Positions 1 through 5,997 of a DNA stretch of 6,178 bases are shown here, in pieces. The notes beneath the pieces are model-generated. The model saw only the letters and a program-made list of their open reading frames with translations. It was not told where the DNA came from and ran no database searches. This stretch comes from Ilumatobacteraceae bacterium (GTDB lineage Bacteria > Actinomycetota > Acidimicrobiia > Acidimicrobiales > Ilumatobacteraceae). Each line of letters begins with the position of its first letter. Position 1 is the first letter of the stretch. The position numbers were made by a program, and so were the translations under genes. The stretch covers positions 1-6,178 of the forward strand of contig SKFX01000012.1 of assembly GCA_007117775.1 (NCBI GenBank). Direction: 5' to 3'.

Positions 1-162
1 AAGGTCCAGGCGGGCCCGTCAGGTTTGCTGTCCACAAAGACATGATATGAAAGACATGGTTTGTGCAGCAAGTTGCGTGGCCGCTGTCACGGACCAAGGT
101 CTCAGTCGGGACGGGACCATCTGCCGATGACGTCGACCGGCGCGCTCGGCAGGATGGGGCGC
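1..162 (+). promoter_or_regulatory. Leader region upstream of the secreted-protein gene, weak promoter candidate
   Basis: This stretch precedes the preferred start of the large secreted protein. A reading frame is open from a TTG at 61, but the peptide it adds is rich in Arg, Gly and Cys and would put about 34 non-hydrophobic residues in front of a normal signal peptide, so I treat it as leader. A possible sigma-70-like pair is TTTGCT at 24-29 and TATGAA at 46-51, 16 bp apart; both match the consensus poorly. The AGGA at 151-154 is a plausible ribosome binding site for the ATG at 163. No terminator or end of a preceding gene is visible. Confidence 0.25.
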
Positions 163-282
163 ATGGGCGGATACACCTCCATGTCAACGCGGTCCCGCGC
201 GCGTCGCGGCGGGTCCTATCTTCGAGCATTCGGTGCTGCCGTCGTGCTGGTGGCCTCGGCCGCTACCGGGACCGCCGGGGCT
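163..282 (+). other. Predicted signal peptide of the secreted protein
   Basis: The start is followed by several arginines (STRSRARR), then an uninterrupted hydrophobic stretch (AFGAAVVLVASAA) and a small-residue site ending Ala-Gly-Ala, after which the chain turns acidic (VGETEP). This is the layout of a type I signal peptide cut after nt 282. No lipobox cysteine is present, so it is not a lipoprotein. The RR pair lacks the rest of a Tat motif, so Sec export is the better guess. Confidence 0.75.
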
Positions 283-2877
283 GTCGGCGAGACCGAACCG
301 GTCTCAGCGACGTCGGGTACCGTGCGCTCAACCCCCGAGATCGCAGCGTCGGCAGCGTTCGATATCACCACCGTCGGACAAGGATTCCTGGTGATCTTCG
401 ATGTCGCCGTGGCTGCGGACGGCAGTTCCTACGTGGCCGGCCAGTTCCAGGGTGAGTTGGCGGTCGGCGCTGGTGCAGCCGCGGTGAACCTCGAGTCAGC
501 ACAAGGCGCCGGATTCGTAGCCGGATTCGATGCCGACAATCAGGCCCGTTGGGCGCAGCTGGCTGGCAGCGCGGCAACAGCAGTCGAGGTCGATGGAACC
601 GGCATCGTCGGCGTGACAGGGACGTTCTCGGGGGTGGGAACGTTCGGAAGCGGGCCGACGGCGGTGAATCTGACCGCACGTGGCGACGCTGACGCGTTCT
701 TGGCGCGTTACCGCAGCGATGGTGCGCTGGAGTGGGCGCTCCGTGCCGGCGGCCCATCGCAGGGGCTCGTACCGTTCGGGTGCGAGGTTCCCCGTGATAT
801 CGGCAACTCGGTGGGCTTCGGCCCCGCTGGGGAGATGTACATGGTCGGTGGTGTCACCGGGGCTGCAACGTTCTCAGGCACAGGTGGGACATCAGCGTCG
901 GTCGCTGCTGCACCGGACAACATCAACGGATTCTTCGCCAGCTATTCGCCCACAGGCCAGATCGGCGATGTGGTGCTGGTCGAGGGTGCTCAGGACACGC
1001 TCCTCACGGCGCTCGGCATCGATGCCTCAGGCAACGTCGCGGTGACGGGGTTCGTTCGCGGTTCGGGAAGCCTCGGTGGCGCGACGATCGATGCGACCGC
1101 CGGGACGGCAGCGTTCGTGGCGGTGCTCGATGGAACCGGATCCACCGAGTGGTTGGCAACGGTCGACGGGGCAGCACCGAAGCGGCCCGATGCCGCCGTA
1201 TGCGGCTCGTCAGAGCCGAACGACCTGTCTCAGTGGCCGACCGATATCGGCGTCGGTCTCGATATCAGCCCCGATGGTTCGTCGATCGTGACCCTCACCG
1301 AGGTCGTCGGCTCGGTCACATTCGAGAACCTGGATGGTGCTGACCAGACATCCAACAGTCAAGCCGACGACCGCGAGGTGGCGGTCGCTAGCTACACGAT
1401 TGGGGGAGCGTTGGAGTGGACGGCGCGAGCTTCGAGTTCCGAAGAGATGCTCGGGGGAGCGGTCGTCGCCACCACTGATGGTGGTGCAGTCGCCACGGGC
1501 TATTTCCGCACTGCGGCCAGCTTCGGTGATGTGGATCTGGCCGGGGTCGGTGACACCACGATGTTCGTCGCTGCGTACGGACCCGATGGAGATGACCAGT
1601 GGTCTGAGGCCATCGACGGGAGTGCTGACGGTTTCAGCGTCGGCTTCGCTGTCACCACCACGGTGGCTGGCAATGTGATCGCAGCTGGGAAGGGAGCGGG
1701 AGTGGTCGTCGATCCGGCGCGCGACGGAGCTGGATCGGAGCGGGCCTTCCGGGTGCAATTCGGCGATGCGGTCGCGTTCGAACCGATCGTGCCGATCCGA
1801 GTGGTCGACTCGCGCAATCAACCGACAGCGGTCGACGGCGAGGTGCTCGAGCGCGGTCCGGTCCCGGGCAAGTCAGTGATCAGTGTCAAGGTCGCCGGCA
1901 TCGGACAGGTGCCGGCGGGTGTTGATGCGCTCATGCTCAATGTCACTGCCGTGGAGACCGCCGAGGCAGGGTACGCCTCGGTCTATCCCTGTGGGACGGA
2001 GCCGCCGACATCGTCCAACCTCAACTATCCGGCGGGCGCAACGGTGCCTGTCGCAGCGATCACCGCAGTCGCGCCGGACGGGTCCATCTGTCTGTTCGTC
2101 GATCAGACAGCGCAGTATCTGATCGATGTGACCGGTTATGTCGCTGCGGGTTTCGGCCCGATCACCCCGAAGCGACTCCTGGACCAGCGTGAACTGACTC
2201 CCGATATCGCAGGTCGAGGCGATGTCATCAGCGTCGACGTGTCGAGTGTGGTGCCCGATGATGCCACTGCGGTGGCCGTGATGGTCACCGGTGTGGAGGC
2301 CCGCACAGCAGGTTTTGCCACCGTCGACGACTGCTCAGGAGATGCACTCACTGCCGAGACCTCGAACTTGAACCTCGGGCTCGGCGAAACGCGATCCAAT
2401 TCGGTGGTCACATCGATGTCTGCGGACCGTGAGGTGTGCATCAACGTCGACGGTGAAGCGTCATATCTGCTCGATGTCGCCGGATGGTTCGCCGGGGGCT
2501 ATGTGCCGGTGACTCCCGAACGTCTGCTCGACACCCGCAATCGGGTTTCGACGGTCGACGGGGAGGTGCTCGAGCGCGGTCCGGTGCCGGCCGGGTCGGT
2601 CATCGAGGTCCAGATCACCGGTCGAGCCGATGTCCCGGCCGCTGCTGTCGGTGTCGCCCTGAACCTGACCGTTGTCGACCCTGAGCAACCCGGTTACGCG
2701 ACCATCTTCGACTGTGCTGGTCCGGTACCTGTGGCCTCGAACCTCAACTACGGGATCGGGGGCGCGGTCGCCAACGGCGCCTATGTGGGGCTCAGCGAGA
2801 CGGGATCGGTCTGCATCTTCACCGATCAGACCGGTCACTATCTGGCCGATGTAACCGGCTGGTTCACCAGCGGCTGA
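163..2877 (+). CDS. Secreted beta-propeller-like protein with three C-terminal Cys-paired modules
   Basis: The product is predicted to be exported and to act outside the cell; its function is unknown. From the N-terminus it has: a signal peptide (positively charged segment, hydrophobic AFGAAVVLVASAA, Ala-Gly-Ala cleavage site near nt 282); a region at nt 400-1767 with about seven repeats of 50-75 residues built around a DG/G-turn, a 'V.G.F' strand and a 'DAF.A.Y..DG...W' strand, resembling SBBP-type propeller repeats; and three modules of 116-125 residues (nt 1777-2874). Each module opens with a 'P.RLLDTR'-like strand, contains 'SNLNY'-like and 'DVTGWF'-like strands, and has two cysteines. 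There is no C-terminal membrane anchor or LPXTG motif. Start choice: ATG 163 has AGGA at 151-154 with 8-nt spacing; ATG 181, ATG 127 and TTG 61 are in the same frame, and 181 gives the most compact signal peptide. Adhesion or surface-layer roles are possible but unproven. The modules resemble repeats I recall from Acidimicrobiia exported proteins. Confidence 0.85.
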   Translation: MGGYTSMSTRSRARRGGSYLRAFGAAVVLVASAATGTAGAVGETEPVSATSGTVRSTPEIAASAAFDITTVGQGFLVIFDVAVAADGSSYVAGQFQGELAVGAGAAAVNLESAQGAGFVAGFDADNQARWAQLAGSAATAVEVDGTGIVGVTGTFSGVGTFGSGPTAVNLTARGDADAFLARYRSDGALEWALRAGGPSQGLVPFGCEVPRDIGNSVGFGPAGEMYMVGGVTGAATFSGTGGTSASVAAAPDNINGFFASYSPTGQIGDVVLVEGAQDTLLTALGIDASGNVAVTGFVRGSGSLGGATIDATAGTAAFVAVLDGTGSTEWLATVDGAAPKRPDAAVCGSSEPNDLSQWPTDIGVGLDISPDGSSIVTLTEVVGSVTFENLDGADQTSNSQADDREVAVASYTIGGALEWTARASSSEEMLGGAVVATTDGGAVATGYFRTAASFGDVDLAGVGDTTMFVAAYGPDGDDQWSEAIDGSADGFSVGFAVTTTVAGNVIAAGKGAGVVVDPARDGAGSERAFRVQFGDAVAFEPIVPIRVVDSRNQPTAVDGEVLERGPVPGKSVISVKVAGIGQVPAGVDALMLNVTAVETAEAGYASVYPCGTEPPTSSNLNYPAGATVPVAAITAVAPDGSICLFVDQTAQYLIDVTGYVAAGFGPITPKRLLDQRELTPDIAGRGDVISVDVSSVVPDDATAVAVMVTGVEARTAGFATVDDCSGDALTAETSNLNLGLGETRSNSVVTSMSADREVCINVDGEASYLLDVAGWFAGGYVPVTPERLLDTRNRVSTVDGEVLERGPVPAGSVIEVQITGRADVPAAAVGVALNLTVVDPEQPGYATIFDCAGPVPVASNLNYGIGGAVANGAYVGLSETGSVCIFTDQTGHYLADVTGWFTSG
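400..1767 (+). repeat. Seven-fold beta-propeller-like protein repeat
   Basis: By eye the translated region splits into seven units beginning near nt 400, 583, 805, 1009, 1249, 1456 and 1645. Typical features of a unit are a first strand ending in DG or DxxG, a strand such as VAVTGFV or AVATGYF, a 'FG' or 'LGG' turn, and a last strand such as AFLARYRSDGALEW or MFVAAYGPDGDDQW. Units 4 and 6 are clearest; unit 7 lacks a recognisable closing Trp. Two longer connectors, before units 3 and 5, hold the only two cysteines of this region (codons at 781 and 1201). Seven units would suit a closed seven-bladed propeller; blade limits are approximate. Confidence 0.55.
1777..2874 (+). repeat. Three tandem C-terminal protein modules, each with a conserved Cys pair
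   Basis: Modules run at about nt 1777-2151, 2152-2499 and 2500-2874 (125, 116 and 125 residues). Each holds, in order: a 'P.RLLD.R'-like opening, a 'V.V.G...VP..A.A' stretch, an 'LNVT'-like strand, an 'AGYA(T/S)V...C' strand, 'SNLNY' or 'SNLNL', a '(I/V)C(I/L)' strand, and a closing 'YL.DV.G(W/Y)(V/F)'. Cysteine codons fall at 1990 and 2089, 2332 and 2437, and 2713 and 2812, giving 32-34 residues between the two in every module, consistent with one disulfide per module in an exported protein. The middle module is shorter because it lacks the TVDGEVLERGPV-type segment present in the first and third. Confidence 0.85.
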
Positions 2878-2905
2878 GCCGATTGGGCCGTATCGATGGC
2901 TCGTG

Positions 2906-2940
2906 TCCGCCGACGCGCCCAGATCGGACGCGTCGGCGGA
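2906..2940 (+). terminator. GC-rich hairpin after the secreted-protein gene, likely terminator
   Basis: TCCGCCGACGCG at 2906-2917 pairs perfectly with CGCGTCGGCGGA at 2929-2940, a 12-bp stem around an 11-nt loop, starting 28 nt after the stop codon. No T-tract follows, so it is not a textbook intrinsic terminator; T-poor hairpins of this kind are common at gene ends in high-GC actinobacteria. It could also protect the mRNA 3' end. The rest of the 146-bp gap up to the next gene shows nothing else I can support. Confidence 0.5.
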
Positions 2941-3023
2941 TATCGGGCTCGGCCGGTCCGCGGCATTCACCGCGTACAACTGATCCAGACGCAAGGCGGC
3001 GTCGCTGAATCCGACGCACTACC

Positions 3024-3392
3024 GTGAACCGAATGGTGGAGAGCACACGCGATCCGAGTGGAGCCGTGGTGCAGGTGCAGGTGACCTGCGCCGACCATGC
3101 TGAGGCGGATCTGATCGCTGATGCGCTCGTCAGCGCATCGCTTGCAGCCTGTGTGCATATCTCACCGATCACCGCGGTCTACCGCTGGATGGATCGCGTC
3201 GAACGCGAGACCGAGATCGAACTGCGCATCACCACGACCCGTGCCGCACGCGATGAGGTGGTGGCCCGGATCGGCGAATTGCACTCCTATGACCTGCCGG
3301 CGATCTGGTGGTCCGATCTCGACGGCGGTGCTGAGGCGGTGGAGTGGGTGGTCAGATCTGTTCGAAGTAACGGGACCGCTCGAAGTCGGTGA
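3024..3392 (+). CDS. cutA: CutA-type divalent-cation tolerance family protein
   Basis: CutA proteins are small cytoplasmic trimers with a ferredoxin-like fold; E. coli CutA was tied to copper and divalent-metal tolerance, but the biochemical role is still unclear. Family landmarks seen here: an opening beta strand (VQVQVTC, residues 16-22), the AD.IA..LV..SLAACV helix and strand with Cys43, the YRW motif (53-55), the E.EIELRITTTR strand (about 64-73), the helix followed by ELHSYDLPAI (85-94, matching the usual H.YE.PEI), and a closing VEWV (107-110). The 122-residue length is slightly long: about 12-14 extra residues at the start and a basic tail SVRSNGTARSR. No ribosome binding site precedes GTG 3024; ATG 3033 or GTG 3066 are alternatives, the last giving a more typical 108 residues. 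The tail lies in the overlap with the convergent ligase gene. Confidence 0.88.
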   Translation: MNRMVESTRDPSGAVVQVQVTCADHAEADLIADALVSASLAACVHISPITAVYRWMDRVERETEIELRITTTRAARDEVVARIGELHSYDLPAIWWSDLDGGAEAVEWVVRSVRSNGTARSR

Positions 3393-4731
3393 CCGAGCGG
3401 TCAGAGGCGGCCTGTTCGGTGGCGAAGAAGTGGGCGTAGTGCTCGACGACGGCGTCGCCGAAGGCCCGACGGGCGAAGCTGCTCGAGGCGAACAGATCCG
3501 TCGCCGCGGCGAGGCTCTTCGGCAGTGGAGTCAAGTCGTCGCTCGAGTAGGCATCACCGTCGAACTGCGGTGGAGGTTCGATGCGCTGCGCGATCCCATC
3601 GAGTCCGCTGGCGAGCACCGCGGCATACAGCAGATACGGGTTGACATCTGCTCCCGGGATCCGACATTCGATCCGCAATGATTGGCCGGTGCCCACGATC
3701 CGGAATCCGGTGGTCCGGTTGTCTCTGGACCACGCCAGTGCGGTCGGGGCCCATGATCCGTCCTGATAGCGCTTATAGGAGTTGACGGTCGGTGCGTACA
3801 TGACCATCAACTCGGCTGCATGGTGCATCCATCCGCCGAGGAACCACCTGAAGGTGTCGGTGGTGGAACCATCGGGAGTGACGAACAGGTTCTGGTCGCC
3901 GTCCCACAGGCTCAGGTGCACATGGCAGCTGCTGCCCGCCTCATCGGTGTGGGGTTTGGCCATGAAGGTCACAGCGATGCCGCGACGGTCAGCGATCTCT
4001 TTCATGGCGTGCTTCATGACGCTGTGATGATCGGCCATCTCGCCGGTCGGTCGGTACACGATGTTGATCTCGTGCTGGCCGCGACCCCATTCACCCTTGG
4101 AGGATTCGACCGCGATGCCCGATGCTGCGAGGGCGCGTCGCACCTCACCGATATAGGGCTCGACCCGGGCGCCTTGGAGCAGGTGGTAGTCCTCGATATA
4201 CCAACCCGCTGGACTCAGGTGCTCATAGCCGCTGGTCGCGAGGTCGCGATATGAGTCCTGATAGATGAAGAACTCGAGTTCGGAGGCCGAGCGTGGTTCA
4301 ACGCCCAGCTGTCCGGCGCGCTCGAGCTGTCGCTGCAGCACGGTTCGCGGCGCAACAGCGATCGGCTGATGGGTGTCGGTATCGGTGAGATCGCAGATCA
4401 CCCAGACGGTGTCAGGGGCCCAACCGGCGCGTCGGGCCGTGCTCAGATCCGGTACCAGATGCAGATCGCCGTAGCCCTGCTCCCAACTCGCGAACACGTA
4501 GCCCGGGATCGGCTCCATCGGCAGATCCACGGTCAACAGGTAGTCGCATGCATGGGTCCCATGAGCTGCGGCCTGCTCGACGAAGAAGCCGGCATCGAGG
4601 CGCTTGCCCAATTGGCGTCCATAGGAGTCGGTGAACGCGCAGACCACGGTCGACACCTCGCCGATGGCCACCAGGCGGCCGAGTTCGTCCACGGTGACGA
4701 AGCCATCACCGCTCATCGGCTCGGTTCCCAT
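3352..4731 (-). CDS. Glutamine-synthetase-family gamma-glutamyl amine ligase (GlnA3/GlnA4/PuuA-like)
   Basis: A 459-residue cytoplasmic enzyme that should use ATP to join the gamma-carboxyl of glutamate to an amine. Visible motifs: SELEFF with metal ligands Glu151 and Glu153; KGEWGRGQHE with Glu214 and Glu221; MAKP (257-260) and GSSCHVH with His270; NSYKR with Arg321; RDNR with Arg339, then Arg344; IECRIPGADVNPYL with Glu355 and Arg357. These cover the metal, ATP and glutamate sites. At the place of the ammonium-binding Glu327 of enterobacterial glutamine synthetase (GYEAP) this protein has GSWAP, so Trp327. That loss, and the FTD..GR..GKR and GYVFASWEQGYGD signatures, place it with the non-ammonium enzymes for polyamines or ethanolamine rather than with true glutamine synthetase. 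It lies 90 bp downstream of the alcohol dehydrogenase on the same strand. Start ATG 4731 and ATG 4716 both lack a clear ribosome binding site. The amine substrate cannot be read from the sequence. Confidence 0.9.
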   Translation of the reverse strand: MGTEPMSGDGFVTVDELGRLVAIGEVSTVVCAFTDSYGRQLGKRLDAGFFVEQAAAHGTHACDYLLTVDLPMEPIPGYVFASWEQGYGDLHLVPDLSTARRAGWAPDTVWVICDLTDTDTHQPIAVAPRTVLQRQLERAGQLGVEPRSASELEFFIYQDSYRDLATSGYEHLSPAGWYIEDYHLLQGARVEPYIGEVRRALAASGIAVESSKGEWGRGQHEINIVYRPTGEMADHHSVMKHAMKEIADRRGIAVTFMAKPHTDEAGSSCHVHLSLWDGDQNLFVTPDGSTTDTFRWFLGGWMHHAAELMVMYAPTVNSYKRYQDGSWAPTALAWSRDNRTTGFRIVGTGQSLRIECRIPGADVNPYLLYAAVLASGLDGIAQRIEPPPQFDGDAYSSDDLTPLPKSLAAATDLFASSSFARRAFGDAVVEHYAHFFATEQAASDRSVTDFERSRYFEQI

Positions 4732-4821
4732 GATCCGACGCTAGCGCCCCAGCGCACTGGCATTCGATGCGTTCGGTCCGTTGGGACACCACTGGGACAC
4801 CACTGGGACACCACTGGGGTC
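4732..4821 (-). promoter_or_regulatory. Gap before the ligase gene, possible promoter/operator region
   Basis: This 90-bp gap separates the alcohol dehydrogenase stop from the ligase start and holds the 11-bp tandem repeats. The hexamer CACTGG found in each repeat recurs once more at 4755-4760, nearer the ligase start. A short stem, GGGGT (4816-4820) with ACCCC (4825-4829), spans the dehydrogenase stop codon. I see no convincing -35/-10 pair. The gap suggests that the ligase gene may have its own control, but it could also be read through from upstream. Confidence 0.3.
4782..4814. repeat. Three perfect 11-bp tandem repeats (TGGGACACCAC)
   Basis: Copies lie at 4782-4792, 4793-4803 and 4804-4814 with no mismatches, followed by a partial copy (TGGG) at 4815-4818. 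On the strand of the flanking genes the unit reads GTGGTGTCCCA. The 11-bp period is close to one DNA turn, so the copies face nearly the same side of the helix, as in some operator arrays. A simple replication-slippage repeat is the alternative. Confidence 0.9.
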
Positions 4822-5997
4822 TCAACCCCCGGAGGCCGCGATGAGCACCCGGCGTGCGAATTCGCTGGTGACCGGGATCGGATTGGTCTCAGCGCTCGGG
4901 TCGACGACCGCGGCGTCGACGAGGCGGTCCCATCCATCGGACCCCACCCCCAGTTCCACCAGGGTGTCGGGCACGCCAAGGGTCTCTCGTTGCACGGAGA
5001 TCACCTCGAGGATCCCGTCCATACCACCCTCGATGCCGATCCAGGTGGCCAGACGATCCATCTTCGGTCCGATCGCCGGGCGGTTCGCCTCGAGAGCGAA
5101 CGGCATCAGCACGGCGTTGGTGAGTCCGTGGTGGGTGCGATGGATCGCGCCGATCGGATGTGAGAGCGCGTGCATGATCCCGAGGCCCTTCTGGAATGCG
5201 GTGGCACCCATCAATGCTGCGACCATCATCTGTTGGCGGGCGCCGAGATGGTCGGGCTCATAGGCAGCGACGGGCAGCGCCGTCAGCGCCAAGCGAGCGG
5301 ATTCCGCCGCGATCGCATCGGCGGCCGGGTGCAGTATGGGAGAGCACCAGGCCTCGAGCGCGTGGGAGAGCGCATCGAAGCCGGTGGCGACCGTGAGCGG
5401 ACGTGGCAGGCCAACGGTCAGCAGCGGATCGCAGATCACCGAGGCCGGCATCAGGCGGGGGTGGAAGATGATCGTCTTGGACTCACCAGGAATGCTCAGC
5501 ACGGCGGCGCGACCGACCTCTGATCCGGTCCCAGCCGTCGTCGGCAGTGCGATCACTGGTGCAAAGGGTTCAGTGACCGACTCAGCGGATCCGACCAGAT
5601 CGGCGATGGATCGATCGGCTCCGATCGACAACGAGATCAGCTTGGCGGCATCGAGCACTGAACCACCACCGACTGCGACGATCCCATCGCAGACGGCCTG
5701 TCGATAGGCATCTACCCCGGCATCGACACACCGGCGATCGGGATCGGCTGACACCGAGTCGAACACGGCGACCTCTCCGAACGTCTCCGTCAGCGGTTCG
5801 AGGACCACGGCGAGCGTTCCGGACGCGACGAGGCCGGCATCGCTGACCACCAACGGTCGTGCGATACCGGCCTCGCGGCATGCTTCGGTGACTTCGGCGG
5901 CTCTGGCGAGCCCGACGCGAATGCGCGTCGGAATGGACCAGTCCGCTGTGCCCGGCTCCGCCGGGATCAGTTCAGAAAGCCTGCTGAGGTCAACCAC
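4822..5997 (-). CDS. Iron-containing (group III) alcohol dehydrogenase
   Basis: A 391-residue cytoplasmic NAD(P)-dependent dehydrogenase that interconverts an alcohol and an aldehyde or ketone. Visible motifs: the first nucleotide-binding strand PLVVSDAG with Asp53; the GGGSVLDAAK loop (110-119); PTTAGTGSE (152-160); GFDALSHALEAW with Asp208 and His212; GLGIMHALSHPIGA with His276 and His280; HHGLTNAVLMP with His290. Asp208, His212, His276 and His290 match the four metal ligands of FucO-type enzymes, and the 14-residue spacing from His276 to His290 is the same as in FucO. Length is normal for the family (about 380-400). The start is GTG 5997, inside the end of the preceding gene; no better ATG, GTG or TTG exists before the nucleotide-binding fold, and CGGGA directly abuts the start, so translational coupling is likely. 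The neighbours suggest an amino-alcohol or glutamylated-alcohol substrate, which is inference only. Confidence 0.93.
   Translation of the reverse strand: MVDLSRLSELIPAEPGTADWSIPTRIRVGLARAAEVTEACREAGIARPLVVSDAGLVASGTLAVVLEPLTETFGEVAVFDSVSADPDRRCVDAGVDAYRQAVCDGIVAVGGGSVLDAAKLISLSIGADRSIADLVGSAESVTEPFAPVIALPTTAGTGSEVGRAAVLSIPGESKTIIFHPRLMPASVICDPLLTVGLPRPLTVATGFDALSHALEAWCSPILHPAADAIAAESARLALTALPVAAYEPDHLGARQQMMVAALMGATAFQKGLGIMHALSHPIGAIHRTHHGLTNAVLMPFALEANRPAIGPKMDRLATWIGIEGGMDGILEVISVQRETLGVPDTLVELGVGSDGWDRLVDAAVVDPSAETNPIPVTSEFARRVLIAASGG

Noticed and set aside
163..282. Twin-arginine export signal
   Set aside because: An RR pair is present, but the residues after it (GGSYL) do not follow the Tat consensus, so Sec export is more likely.
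1210..1821. Minus-strand open frame of 203 codons inside the secreted-protein gene
   Set aside because: It lies wholly opposite the repeat-rich coding frame, its product is rich in Arg, Asp and His with no recognisable domain, and high GC makes such antisense frames common.
2461..2994. Minus-strand open frame of 177 codons across the end of the secreted-protein gene
   Set aside because: It is antisense to the third C-terminal module and runs through the hairpin; the peptide shows no family motif.
3121..3681. Plus-strand open frame of 186 codons overlapping cutA and the ligase gene
   Set aside because: It is in a different frame from cutA and antisense to conserved ligase sequence; no domain is visible.
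3352..4731. Housekeeping glutamine synthetase (glnA)
   Set aside because: The ammonium-binding glutamate is replaced by Trp and the N-terminal signatures fit the amine-ligase branch instead.
4782..4818. Short CRISPR array
   Set aside because: The 11-bp units are directly adjacent with no spacers and are far too short for CRISPR repeats.
4369..5163. Plus-strand open frame of 264 codons opposite the ligase and dehydrogenase genes
   Set aside because: It spans the 5' part of one well-supported gene, the tandem repeats and the 3' part of another, and its translation is low-complexity Gly, His, Asp and Arg without motifs.
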